64,000 bases of DNA, taken from Phyllostachys edulis. Its lineage: Eukaryota; Streptophyta; Magnoliopsida; Poales; Poaceae. Below the pieces are notes generated by a model. That model searched no databases, had not been told where the DNA came from, and worked only from the letters and a program-made list of their open reading frames with translations. Each line of letters starts with the position of its first letter. Within the stretch, counting starts at the first letter, position 1. This document shows, one piece after another, positions 44,725-56,486 of the stretch. Made by a program: the position numbers and the translations under genes. The stretch is taken from contig CM070546.1 of NCBI GenBank assembly GCA_036346405.1, positions 94,920,955-94,984,954 of the forward strand, read 5' to 3'.

Positions 44725-47700
44725 ATGGCTAGAGCCACTTCCCAGTGGGCTGAATCGGAGATGGATGCGACCAAAATCAGAGCTTTGGTCGACTCCGAGA
44801 AGATTCCAAAGACGGAATTGTCAAGGTGGATTGAGGCCGTCAGGCGAAGATTGGCCGTCGGGAGATGGGGCAAATCGATCTTCCAAGCATTCTGTGAGTG
44901 TGGCTTTCGATTACCCGCTCATCCTTTTTTTACATTGGTACTCGAATACTTCCAAGTGGAGTTGGTGAACCTCGTCCCCAACTCTATCACAATGTTGGGG
45001 GGTGTTCGTGTACTGTCGAGGTTTACTCGGGATTCCTACGATCTGGAGTTATTCCTAACTACTACTAATGACTCGATAAGGCGGAATCGCCGGTGGTTGT
45101 AGTCTGAAGCTCCATGACGGGAAGTCGAGGGAGTACATTCAGATGTTTACCCGGTCATTGTGGCTAGGGTGGAAGAAGAGGTGGTTCTATTGGGAAATCA
45201 CCAACGAGGACAGCCTCTCCTTTGCCAGGAAGCCTGCCAAGAAGGTTCCCGCTTGGGATTCAATTCCCAAGGATCTCGGCCTGATCACCCCTTTCATTCG
45301 AGCTATTGTAGACTTGAAGGAAGAGGGGCTTACCGGATGGCACGTGGTGAAGGATTTCATTACGCGCCGCATCAGCCCTCTGAAGAAGAGGGCTCATCAG
45401 ATGTGGAGGTACTCGGGCCCAACGGACCCGACGAGGGACTACGCAAAGGGTAAGTAAACCTTGAGCTTTACCCTTCTTTCTATTAATTTTGACTTAGGCT
45501 TTACTGAAAGTTTCCTTATCCTAGGAGACCTCTCACAAGAGGAGATTGACGCCCGGGTCAAGCTTACCTGTAAGAAGCCCCCAGCCCATGTTGTGGCGCC
45601 TCCAATCTTGGCTGACTTATCTCTAAAGGACAAGGTGGAGCGCCTAAAGGTAATCTAGAGTTGATTTCGTCTTTAGGACTTTGTAGTCATAGAAGAACTT
45701 ATGACTGGGTACTGATCGTAGGAAGACTTATGATTAGGTTCTGGTCGTAGAAGAACTTACGACCAGGGGGTTGTCGTAGAAAAAGCTTACGACATGTAAA
45801 TAGTCGTAGAAGAACTTACGACCACTTCATAATGTCTCTCTTCCTGATTTTTGCAGAAAGTAGGCATGGAGAACCATCAGGACGACGAATAAGTTGAACT
45901 GATGGTTGTCAGTGCAGCCATAGAGCAGTTTGTTTCTCCCCCGGCCAAGAGACGTCGGCTCGTTAATGTCGCCGACAAGGGAGGCTCGAGCTCGAGCTCT
46001 ACTGTTAGGCAAGAAGATGCTCCTCAGACCAGGGGGAGGAGGCTTGCTCAAGCTGTTGACAAGGAGGGCGCAAGCTCGAGCTCCGCTACTCCGTCTGCAC
46101 CTTCTGCTAATCCTGCGGCGGAAATAATTGCTGCAGAGAAGGCAATCGCGGTAGGAATAGCTGAAGTATTCAAACCTAGGGCCCCTAAGACCATGGTACC
46201 TATCTATTATGAAAGTAAAACCTTTGCAGTTTCTGCCTCTCGTGGCTTTTTAAAGCGATTAGAAAAGGAGAACTGGAAGAGTTTCATGTCTTTTGTGAAG
46301 GAGACTGCTGCGCCAGCAGTGCCTGTGGTCGAGGACAGTGCCGCTGTTGAGGTGGTCAAAACAGGTCTCGGCCATCCGGAGAGCCAAGAGGCTCAATAAG
46401 CGATGGCACTCGATCAAGACCCACGACCAGTCGTCGTGATTGTTCCTCAACTTGAGTCTCGACCAAACGTGGTTGAGAAAAAGTCGAAGAAACCTTCTTT
46501 AGGGAGGGTTTTTCCCAAACTTAAGATCAAGTCTGACACCAGAAGGTACGTGAAAGAGACAAAAGCGTAAGAACAACATTTACCTTTTGCCTTTTTACTA
46601 CCTGATAGTGCTTTCCTTTTTATGATCTCAGCATGGCTCCTCTCATCATCAAGGATGTTTCTACCAAGGAACCCACTGTAGTTTCTTCGACAGGCGAGGG
46701 AACAGTAGTGGCGGTGGTCGAAGGATCGTCCACCGTCCGAGTGATTGAAGATGCCATTGCAACTGGCTTGGCTATGACTATTGGAGCGGTCGTAGGGCTA
46801 GAAGCGGCTACGATCACAGGAGTGGTCATAGAATCGGAGACAGCTGCGACAACCGAGGCAGAGGCGGCGTCTGATACTACGAAGGCATCAGAGCATCGTG
46901 CTGGAAAGGAGGTTGTCACAGACATTCCTCCAGGCCCTCAAGGAGGAGCTGGCATTACCGAATCAGAGGATGAAGAATATGCCAACTTCGCCTTTGAGTT
47001 CTTCGGGCCGTCGTCCATTGTGGGATCTTCTGCTCTTAGACCTCGTGCTCAGTGTTCCTCACCCCAAGAATATTCCCGACGGAGGGGATGTCTTCGATGA
47101 CGCGTGTCTCGAATAGGTGTGGTGGGACCGAGTCCGAGAGGTTGATGAACTGAGGAATCCCACAAGGGTAGTGTCTTCGTTTGCACGAAGGGCAATGAAT
47201 GTAAGTACCTGCTGTTCGGCATTTGTACTCATACCTTTTATCGCTTCTAACTATCTTTCTTCATATAGAGAGCGTTGGAGCAAATTGTTATTGTTGTTGA
47301 ATACAACAGGCAACTTGTCCAATTGCGACAGGAGAAAGCGGAACTCTGTGAGCAGGCAGAGAAATGGTAAGTAACTGCTTTTCGTAGCCTTTTATGTTTT
47401 GACCACTTACACAGCGCTTGTAGGGGTTTGTCGTAGAAGATCTTACGACTAGGTACTGGTCGTAGGAGGATTTACGACCACGGTATTGTCATAGAAAAAC
47501 TTACGACAAGAAACTGGTCGTAGAACTTACGACTAGGAACTATGCTGTCATCTTCCCTTTCCCTTTGCAGGTTTAAGAGTGACGAGAAGATCTTAGCTGA
47601 TTCTCTCGACTATAAAAAAGCCGAGACGAAGAAGCTAAGGGAGGAGATTGAAGACCTCCGAAAAAAGCTCTAGGAGGCAAACTCTGCAAACCAAAAGTTG

Positions 47701-48394
47701 TAGGGACGACTAAGCGGTAAGTGCTGAACTTAAGACCGCCTTCGACCTCCTTTTCTTTTTCTGAATCTCATTCTCTTTCAGACAAAGATCAAGAGGTCCA
47801 GACGTGGGAGCAACGTTACCTTAAGGACACTGTCACCCACGCTGAAGAAGTCAAGAAGTTAGATTCTCAACTCGTTGGTAAGCAAATCTTTACCTGTGAT
47901 TGATTGTCTTTTCCTCTCGAGGTCATTTTATCCGACTGATCTTATTCTTTTCAGAACAAGTAGTACAAGTAAAATGACTTTGCGAGGCTTCGACTCGCAA
48001 TCAGGAGGAAATGAAGGCTTTGAAGATCAATCTTCAAGATAATATTTCACTCCTGAACAATGTACTCGGTGGGCTTCATGCTGAGGAGATTACTCCTCGT
48101 GACGACACGTTGTCTGCCCAATCGAGTGCCATTGGTGAACAAGTCGGAACTTTGCAAGAGTTGGTGACTACTTTGAGGGCTAACCAATTCGACTCGATAA
48201 AGGATGCGGTTCAAGAGGGAATAAAATTTGTCTTAGCAAAACTTAAATCTCATGATCCCAACCTTAATCTGCAGCCTATCGTAAACGACTTCGCCTGCCC
48301 TGAACTAGAGGCAGAGCAATTAATAGCGACAATGCAGCCGATCGCCGAGTTGGTCATGGAGGGTATGCAAATCAGTTCTCCTCCGCCAGAGTAG
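44725..48394 (+). pseudogene. Antisense Transposase_28-type gene of Tat copy 2 (eight exons, frameshifted)
   Basis: The start ATG at 44725 (MARATSQWAESEMD) matches copy 1. Exons inferred from GT/AG sites and the parallel copy are 44725-45449, 45525-45649, 45857-46566, 46632-47200, 47269-47366, 47571-47716, 47782-47877 and 47955-48394. Exon 1 carries the conserved region (CECGFRLPAHPF, GWHVVKDFITRRISPLKKR). Exon 3 starts with a Ser-rich, PAKRRRLV-type basic stretch that could be a nuclear localisation signal. Exons 5-8 are coiled-coil-like. An extra G near 45000 shifts exon 1. TAG or TGA codons occur in exon 3 (after SQEAQ, 46397), exon 4 (about 47098 and 47114) and exon 6 (about 47671 and 47701). 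The gene is probably inactive, and its role in the element is unknown. Confidence 0.75.
45690..45830. repeat. Palindromic GTCGTA...TTACGAC repeats in introns (Tat copy 2)
   Basis: About five units like GTCGTAGAAGAACTTACGAC in the second intron. Another cluster lies in the intron at 47430-47545, and more in the LTRs at 42870-43035 and 56205-56370. Each unit is a short hairpin. Confidence 0.75.
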
Positions 48395-49450
48395 TCTGTA
48401 CCAGAGTCCTATAAAGACAAATTTTTTGTTGATGTTGATATATAATCCTTCCTTCTTTTTGAAAATCATCTTGCCGAGTAGTTAGTAACTCATAAGATAA
48501 TGAATGGAAAAAAGAGCAAGACTAAGAATTGAAGTTAAATTAATAACTTTATCCTAGCCCCCGACTATTTGCTTGGTTTATTTAGATAAACCGAGTAAAT
48601 AGTGTTAAATGAGTTTTCTGAAAAAGAGAGCGGTTTAGCTAACTTGTAGTTTTTCGATCACGATAATCTTGCACTGGTCGAAAGAGTAGGAACGAGTTGA
48701 CACTAGGAAGTTCCTTCTAGTGGGTAGGACCACGTGCAGAGAGGAAAGGCTTCAACTAGGTGATATTACCATCTTTGACCAGATTAATCAAATCAAGAAC
48801 GGTCAACTTGAGTTAGATAAACGTCTGGAGTTCCTTCAAAAAATTGTTCAACTTATTTCAATGCACCTAGTAGGTTTGCTCTGGTAGTAAGAGTTAGAAA
48901 CAAAACGATGCTAGGAAGTTCCTTCTAGTGGGCAGGACCATGTGCAGAGAGGAAAGTCTTCGACTAGGTGTTGCGACTTTCTCCAAACAGTTAAAACAAA
49001 CCGAGTTTATCGAAAGTAGTCGAGCAAATTTGGAAAGTGTACTCAGTTTAATTTATTTTTCAAAAAGATGAATGAAGAAATAAATTAAGGTACTAAGAGT
49101 TGGCTTGAAATTATTTCGACCATGTTTTGAACCCAAGCTCTTTGTGTTGGCTGCAAAAAGGGAGGAACGAATCGACTCTAGGAAGTTCCTTCTAGTGGGC
49201 GGGACCACGTGCAGAGAGGAAAGGCTTTGACTAGGTGATGTTACCATCCTTTCACCAAAGTGTAAAGATGAACCGTATTGGTCGAGAATGTCTTATTTAT
49301 CAAAGGTATTGTCGTGGAAGAGTTCACGACTAGGAACTGGTCGAGGGTGGACCTTCGACCAAGGTATAGTTGAAAGAATTGTCAAAACGCTACTCAAAGT
49401 AAAACAATAAAGATAGAAAGAACCTAATGCTTTATTGAATGGTTGGTTGC
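48395..49450. repeat. Tail region of Tat copy 2 with triplicated repeat
   Basis: This lies between the antisense gene and the integrase end. Three units with AGGAAGTTCCTTCTAGTGGG and GTGCAGAGAGGAAAG occur at about 48705-48750, 48910-48965 and 49185-49235. They are the reverse complement of the tail of copy 1. No gene is present apart from short fortuitous ORFs. Confidence 0.75.
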
Positions 49451-50330
49451 TTACACATAGAATTTGCGCAATTGGTCGATGTTCCAAGAATTAGAGAGAA
49501 CCCGGCCATCTTCCATTGCCAGTCGTACCGAGCCTGGACACATAACTTCGACCACCGTGTAAGGACCTTCCCACTTGGGGGAAAGTTTGTTCCGATTAGA
49601 CTGGGATTGAATTTTCCTCAATACCAAGTCACCTACAGCACGGCTGCGAGGTTGGACCTTACGATCGTAGTATTTGCGCATGGCTTGCTGGTAGACTGTT
49701 GAATGGATTAAGGCTTGATTTCTCTTCTCTTCGAGCAGGTTAATGTCATCCGTTCGAAGTTGTTCTTGGGTTGAGTCATTGAAACTCTCGACCCTTGTAG
49801 ACCTGATCTTTAGTTCTGGCGGAAGCATGGCTTCGGCACCAAAGACTAGGAAAAAAGATGTTTCGCATGTTGCCCGACTAGCAGTCGTGCGAACTGCCCA
49901 TAATACTGAAGTTAATTCTTGTATCCAAGCCCCCGAGCACTTAACAAACTGGTTGAAGACTTGAGTTTTAATTCCCTGCATTATTTGGCCATTCGCTCAT
50001 TCGACTGCCCCATTGCTTTGGGGATGGGCGACAGAGGCGTAACAGAGCTTGGTACCCAACTCGTCGCAAAATTCCTAAAATTTTGCACTTGAAAATTGTT
50101 TACCCATTATCTGTGATTATTCGACTTGGTACTCCAAACCGAGTAATCATGCTTCTCATCATGAACCGTTTTGCGGCTTCCGATGTTATCCCAGTTACAG
50201 GTTCGGCTTCGATCCATTTTATGAACGTATCAATAGCCACAAAAAGGAACTTGAAGCCTCCTGGAGCCCTTAGGAACGGTCCTAGGATATCGAGACCCCA
50301 GGTCGCAAAAGGACAAGATAGAGGGATTGT
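49451..50330 (-). pseudogene. Tat integrase, core and C-terminal domain
   Basis: The core is readable in pieces. It has WGLDILGPF and FIKWIEAEPVTG (about 50170-50310), RIITDNG (about 50100) followed by a stop, and HPQSNGAVE (about 50000) followed by a TGA in place of Arg. The C-terminal part is an open frame (49451-49981) with SPKWEGPYTVVEV and a WNIDQLRKFYV end. The catalytic D, D and E positions are recognisable, but the frame is broken by the two stops and by a shift at the zinc finger. Integrases insert the cDNA into the genome. Confidence 0.82.
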
Positions 50331-51172
50331 TTGTAATGCCTGAGCTGGTTGGTGTATTTGCCTTCTATGAAACTGGCATTGTACACATTTTTAAGCAACT
50401 CTTTGGCATCGTAGAGGGCTGTTGGCCAGTAAAATCCTTGTCGAAAGGCTTTTCCGACCAACATTCTATAAGAAGCATGAGTTCCACAGATGCCCTTGTG
50501 TATGTTGTGAAGGATGTTTACTCCTTCTCTTTGTGGTATGCATCGCATGAGTACCCCTTGAGTACCTTTATTATAGAGGACTCCTTCGACCAAAGTATAC
50601 ATTTTGGCCTTTCGAGATAAACGATCTTCTTCGAGATCGTCATCGGGTACGGAACCCGTCTGAAGATACTTGTAGATGGGATCCATCCAAGTATCCTCGT
50701 ATTCTAGAGAGGTTGTCTTAATATGAGATGTCTCTGATGTGTCCACTAGAGATGGCTTCTGGAGTTGCTCCAAGAAGACCCCTTTTGGTACTTGTGATCG
50801 GGAAGAAGCTATCCGAGCAAGTTGGTCTGCGAGGAAATTATCCTTTCGAGAGATGAATTGTACCTCAAAACCGAAAAAATACTTTTCAAGCTTTCGAACC
50901 TCCGATAAGTATCGAGACATAGTTGGATTAGAGCACTGGTACTCTTTTCCAACTTGATTCACGACTAGTTGAGAGTCTCCTCTCACGAGTAGTCGTTGAA
51001 TCGCGAGCACTTTCATGGCTCGTATGCCGGCTAGTAAACCTTCGTACTCTGCCATGTTGTTAGTGGCTTGAAAGTTTAACTGTATGGCATACTTTAAGGT
51101 CTCTCTGTTAGGAGATTCCAGGACCACCCCAGCCCCCGAGCCACTTAAAGTAAGTGACCCGTCAAAGTACAT
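50282..51172 (-). pseudogene. Tat archaeal-type RNase H and integrase zinc finger
   Basis: The N-terminal part (YFDGSLTLSGSGAGVVL, NNMAEYEGLLAGI, VRGDSQLVVNQV, SRKDNFLADQLAR) is a second RNase H of the archaeal/plant type. This dual-RNase-H arrangement is typical of the Tat lineage. The distal part carries HNIHKGICGTHASYRML of the integrase HHCC finger; one base shift then hides the CxxC pair. The frame is otherwise open for about 297 codons. Confidence 0.82.
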
Positions 51173-52537
51173 CGTCCACCTATCGTGGGTATCGTACTGG
51201 GATCTTGAACAGGTTCAGGATTTGTCCATTCAGCGACAAAGTCTACCAAGATCTGGGATTTAATGGTCATTCGGGACATGAAATGGAGGTTGAACTCCCC
51301 AAGTTCTACTGACCATTTAGATATGCGTCCCACTGCTTCCCTATTCTGGAGGATTACTCCCAAGGGAAACTCAGACGGCACAATTATCTTGTGCGCCTAA
51401 AAATAATGCCGCAGTTTCCTCGAAGACATGAGGAGGGCATAGAGAAGCTTTTGGACCCGAGGGTAACATTCCTTAGGTCCGTGCAAAACTTCACTTATGT
51501 AGTACACTGGTCGTTGAATGTTTTTACTTTCTACGACTAGTACTGCGCTCACTGCCTGTGGCGTGGCCGCTAGATAAATTAAGAGCGTCTCTTCTGGTTT
51601 CGAGGAAACCAGAACAGGAGCACTCGTAAGATAACTCTTGACATCCTTGAAGGCAGCGTTTGCCTCTTTCGACCACTCGAAGCCTTCATGCTTCCTTAGA
51701 AGTTTGAAGAAAGGTAGTCCTTTTTCCCCCAGTCGTGCTATGAAATGACTTAAAGCCGCCATACACCCTGTGAGCTTTTGGACTTCTTTCTTCGTGGTTG
51801 GAGAGCGCATTTGAACAATGGCTTTTATCTTTTCGGGATTTGCTTCGATCCCTCGTACAGAGACCAGGAATCCAAGCAATTTTCCCGAAAGATACTCCAA
51901 ACACACACTTCTCAGGATTGAGTTTCAAGCGGTGTTTTCTAAGGTTGTTGAACGTCTCCTGCAAGTCTGAAACATGATCAAGCCGTTTGATGCTTTTTAT
52001 GACTAGATCGTTAACATAGGCTTCCAAATTTCGGCCTAGCTGAGGTGAAAAAGTCGATTGCATCAAGCGTCGAAAAGAAGCGCCAGCATTTTTTAGACCA
52101 AATGGCATTTTGACATAGCAAAATATACCAAATGGAGTAATAAATGCGGTCTTTTCTTCATCTTCTAGACACATATTAATCTGATGGTAGCCAGAATATG
52201 CATCTAGAAAACTTAATGTTTCGCAACTAGTAGTAGAGTCAACCAACTGATCGATATGAGGTAAAGAGAAATCATCTTTTGGACAAGCTTTATTAAGATC
52301 AGTGAAGTCTACGCACATTCGCCACTTGCCGTTAGACTTCCTAACCATTACAGGGTTGGCCAACCACTCTGAGTGGTCGACTTCTCTTATAAAGCCTGCT
52401 TTAAGTAGCTTGTCCAATTCTGACCTTATAGCATCTCGTCGATCAGGGGCAAATCTCCGTAATTTTTGTTTTACGGGTACCTTGTTAGGCCGTAGAGCAA
52501 GCCTATGCTCGATCACTTCCCTGGGGACTCCGGGCAT
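51145..52537 (-). pseudogene. Tat reverse transcriptase and first RNase H
   Basis: The frame at 51686-52537 has RDAIRSELDKLLKAGFIREV, GKWRMCVDFTDLNKACPKDDF, AYSGYHQINM and MPFGLKNAGASFRRLM. The catalytic box reads AYVNDLVIKS (about 52000-52020), i.e. YVND instead of YVDD. A frameshift near 51890 moves the thumb and connection region into another frame (51397-51906, VQKLTGCMAALSHFIARLGEKGLPFFKLL). A stop near 51395 precedes the RNase H tail (51145-51381; ISKWSVELGEFNLHF). With an Asn at the first catalytic Asp, the enzyme would be inactive even without the frameshifts. Confidence 0.85.
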
Positions 52538-52600
52538 GTCGGATGCTTGCCACGCGAAGACATCTGCATTTGCTTGGAGGAAAGTGATGAGGGCGTCTTC

Positions 52601-53221
52601 CTATTTGGGGTCGGAAGTATCCCCGATGCGAACAGTCTTTGAAGGTTCCTCCTGATCCAGGGGAACCTCTTTGACTTGGTCGTTCGGCTTGGACGCAGCT
52701 TTAGGCTTCGAGCTCTTGGTCGAAGGCTGCCTTTTTTCTTCCCGAGCTAGTATCTGACCCACCATCTTGAGGGATCGACGGTCACACGTGTGCGCCATCT
52801 TCTTATCACAATGAATTGTGATTACTCCTTTGGGACCTTTCATCTTAAGACATTGATACCCATAATGAGTTGCCATTAAGAATTTTACCAAAGCTGGTCG
52901 TCCAAGTATGGCGTTATATGCCGTATCGAAATCGACCACATCAAAGGAGATCTTCTCCGTCCTGAAATTACTTGATATTCCAAATGTTAAAGGAAGAGAA
53001 ACTTGACCAATAGGTTTGGCTGAAGACCCCGGTATAATACCATAAAATGAATATCTTACGGGTCTTACCTTGGTCCTAGGTACTTGCATCTCGTCTAGGG
53101 TATTCGTCAACAAAATGTTTAATGAGCTCCCACCATCAATCAACACACGATTTACTCGACAGTTGTTGATGGTGGGTTCGACTACGATCGGATAACAACC
53201 TAGTCGAGTCGAAGGGATCAA
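52601..53221 (-). pseudogene. Tat aspartic protease
   Basis: An open frame of 206 codons with VLIDGGSSLNILL around 53115-53145 (DGGS variant of the retropepsin active site, usual in the Tat lineage) and YNAILGRPALVKF near 52890. It follows gag and precedes the reverse transcriptase after an in-frame stop near 52600. It would process the Gag-Pol polyprotein. Confidence 0.82.
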
Positions 53222-53229
53222 GCAGTCAA

Positions 53230-55600
53230 CCTTCTCGAAAGAGATGGTGACTTCCGACCATTTCGGTACTTTATTGACAAGAGGGGAGTCAATGGAGTTT
53301 ACCTCGCGTTCGACTGCTTTAAGCTGTCGTCTTGACTTGTACGTCGATGATCCCCAAAGATGTGCTCCATGGTGTGCTCGGGATCTTGAAATGGCATGTC
53401 CTCGTTGTCGTCTGACTGTGTACGACCACTAGCTTGCCCTACTTCTTTGAGGGCAGGAAGTGGCCCTTTACTGTTGTAATAGTCTTTGAGTTTTCGTTGG
53501 AAAACTCGGCAGTTGCGAAAGTCATGTCCTTCCTTTTTATGGAAAGGGCACCACCTAGGCTCATCGTTCTTTCATTCAAGGTGCTTACCTCTGCCTCGAT
53601 TAGGGTATTGTTTAGCAGTTCGTGGCTCCTTATCGCTTATGGCCAGGACCTCCTCAGAAGCATTGGCTTGAGGCTTTTGGCCATTTGCCTTGTTCTTGGA
53701 TTTATTGGCCTTCTTATCCTTCTTTTTGCTACCTTTGGCAGTCTCGATCGATGATTTTGGTCCACTCGACTGCTTCATCGCCAGATAGCGCATCGATCAC
53801 CATCTCAAGAGTTCGCCATGAGTGGAGGGTTCAAAGCGATGTCCTCCATGATCCTTCTATCGGACTCGCTGAAGGCTCGATAATGTATGAGTCGAAACCT
53901 CAGGAATAGAGTTGCGAACCTGACTGAAACGCCTGATGAATTGGCGTAGTGTTTTGTGGTCGTTTTATCGCATCTTGTGTAGGTCGTCCTCCTTTCCAAG
54001 GCAATGGTAGGTGCCTTGGAAATTGGCCAGCAACAGATCATAGAGATGTTGCCACGAGTAGATCAACTCGACTGGTTGGTTTAATAACCATGATCGAGCA
54101 GACCCTTCAAGTACAGTCGGAAGGTAATTCGCCATGACGTGCTCTCCTCCTCCTGCTGCTCGAACAGCGATCGTGTAGATCTGAAGGAATTAGATGGGAT
54201 TTTGAGACCCATCAAATTTCTCCATGTTTCCTATTCGAAACCGCGGCGGCCGTGAACTGCTCAGAGGTTAGACAAGAATGCCCGACATCCGGTAATTACG
54301 TCGTAACGCCTCCTTTGTAGAAAAGTGGGGTTCACATCGCTGGGTGATCGTACTCGACGATACCCAGCGAGGGGTGAATCTGATTTATGGTAAGTCTCGC
54401 TCCTACGAGGGTAATACTCCATGTATTTTATCTGTTGTTGTAGACCCCTGGGTCGGAGCGGTGAATGATCACCTCTCCTAGGAGCTTTGTGATCGTCAGG
54501 CGTTCGAGGAACTCTTTTCCGGTTTGGGGAGCGATGCACCTTGCGGCGATCCTCATGTGGTGAGTTATTCGAACGACTGGAAGCTGATGGAGTCGTACTG
54601 CTACGACTTCCAAAATGATGTCGACGGGGTCGTTCGAGCTTGCTCATCGTACTCCGCAACCTTCGTGCGATCTCTTCAGCAAAGAGGTCATAGCCCGGCG
54701 CTCGGGCAAGTTCTCAAGATGGGTTCTTGCTTCTTCCGACTGGTATTGAGTGCGCCCAGGCAATTTTCTCTGAGCTACGACTTGTTTCCGTTGGTTTGCT
54801 TCAGAATCATCCATACCTGATCCTTGAACTTGCCTTAGTGAAGTGCAATGATCTCAAGAATTTCCCGCATGCTCATCAGAGTATTGACTCTGGTCATTGT
54901 TGGAGGTGTCTTTGTCATTGCCACGAGCGGTCGTAGGGTGTGATCTTCGGGGAGCGTCCTCAGCCCTGTCTCTAGGAGAGTTATTGCTACCTAAGGGAAG
55001 GACAAAGACCTCCTGTTGATGATCTCCACTTGCGCTAGAGGCCTCCTCGCTTGAGGAGTCGTCGAATGACACCATCTAACGACTTGGAGCAAACCCCTCC
55101 AAGAAGGGGAATTCCGGGTTATAACCGTCTCTGTCGGTAAGCGAGTCCTGCATTGGGATGGTCGAACTCGCAGGAAGAGCACGTTCGATTGCATCCTTGG
55201 CTGGGCTAACCAGAGCGGGAGAATCAACAGATGCTGATGATGATCCGGAATTACGGCTTCCAAGAGTTGTCGCGCCAGGTCGGACTGTCTCAGGTGGATT
55301 TGGACATTTAGAGAGGGAACCCTCACCGTGCCCTGAGTCTACCTTGGGACAGCCCTCATTGTGGTCGGGTTGACCCTTGCCCTCTAAGGAAGCTGGTTCC
55401 CCATCTAGATGTATAGTTGTGGGGAATAAGGATCCCTCCTCAACTCCATCGGTGGTAAAGTCTCCTGGAGAAAGATCTCTGGGTGCGACATCACCATCTG
55501 AGGATGCATCACTCGGCTCGTAGTCGAAACCGGCATCCATGTCGATATCTGCATAATCGGCCAAGTCGGACCAGTTCTCCGCGTTCCACTCTCCTGCCAT
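53230..55600 (-). pseudogene. Tat gag (capsid and nucleocapsid)
   Basis: The start is set at 55600 (MAGEWNAENWSDL) rather than the upstream ATG at 55798, because the latter lies in the LTR. The first 175 codons are open, then a TAG (55076-55078) is followed in frame by MVSFDDSS. The middle carries an Arg/Ser-rich stretch (54261-54659) and a capsid-like region (about 53950-54200). The latter includes ARSWLLNQPVELIYSW and FIRRF and is readable only across several stops and shifts. A zinc-knuckle-like WCPFHKKEGHDFRNC lies at about 53509-53553. Gag forms the particle that packages element RNA; here it is dead. Confidence 0.75.
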
Positions 55601-55646
55601 GACAGCATGAGAATTGGACAAACGAAGGAAATATGATGACTCAAAG

Positions 55647-55667
55647 TTCCCCACAGTCGGTGCCAAC
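55647..55667 (-). promoter_or_regulatory. Putative primer-binding region of Tat copy 2
   Basis: On the minus strand GTTGGCACCGACTGTGGGG directly follows the 5' LTR end. This is the position of the tRNA primer-binding site; which tRNA it matches cannot be decided by eye. Confidence 0.4.
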
Positions 55668-56486
55668 TGTCGATGTTTTAGGACTGAACTTACGTAAGGA
55701 TTTTTTGATTCGGGGGTTCCTCTAGGCTCAAAATCACACAGAGATGGAGACACAGGGATTTTTATACAGGTTCGGGCCTTCTCTTGGGAGAATAACAACT
55801 CTACTCCTGTGTCTATGTATTGAGTATGCTGGATTACAGAATGGAATCAAAGACTAGAATATTGTGCTTCTAATCTTCTACGGGTCGCCTCTGGATTGCC
55901 TCCAGATCGCCCCTCTCTTTGTCCTGATGATCATTGCCTTTTATATCGTCTCCGGGATGCACCGTTGGATCTTTGAAATAAAGGTTGCATTAACTCGCCA
56001 GATCGTGGAGCTGTTACCGGAGGTTATTGCGGGGGTTGCAACGTCCCCACGTCGCTAGGCAATTATGATCATAATAGGGAGTTAAATCGTGTTATTATTC
56101 CAGGGAGTAACAGCGTAATTGATTGCTCATATCCTTGGATACGGTACATAAGATTCCCTGATCGACTAGGCCCATATGTCTGTGAGTCTTGTCGACTAAG
56201 GACTGGTCGTAGAAGGACTTACGACCAGGCGATGGTCATAGGAGAGCCTACTACCACAGATCGATCATAGTAGAGCTTACGATCATGGGATAGTCGTAGA
56301 AGGGCTTACGACTATGGGTAGTCGTAGGAAGACCCACGACTACAGGGTGGTCGTAGGAGAACTTACGACCTCTAGCTTCTCCCATATGAATATCAAGGGG
56401 TATACTCAAGAGTTATATGACGTCATTATTATCCATAATATGAATTATAGATAAATGATTAAATGAGGATTATTATATCCTCGTCA
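55668..56486 (-). repeat. 5' LTR of Tat copy 2
   Basis: 819 bp with tips TGTCGATG and CCTCGTCA on the plus strand. A TATA box on the minus strand (TATAAAAG) lies at about 55939-55946, and palindromic units lie at 56205-56370. It matches the left LTR closely, so the insertion is much younger than the Tekay-type LTRs around it. Confidence 0.88.

Larger units (their letters stand above)
42332..56486 (-). mobile_element. Tat-lineage Ty3/Gypsy retrotransposon, copy 2 (both LTRs present)
   Basis: The sense strand is minus. From right to left: 5' LTR (55668-56486), primer-binding region, gag (55600 down to about 53230), protease, RT, RNase H, archaeal-type RNase H, integrase (to 49451), triplicated tail repeat (49230-48700), the antisense gene on the plus strand (44725-48394), polypurine tract (about 44138-44153) and 3' LTR (42332-44137). 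The extra RNase H domain places it in the Tat lineage. Both LTRs are 819 bp once the inserted solo LTR and one TSD are discounted. The flanks CCAAC (42327-42331) and ATAAC (56487-56491) agree at only 3 of 5 positions. All ORFs are broken. Confidence 0.88.
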
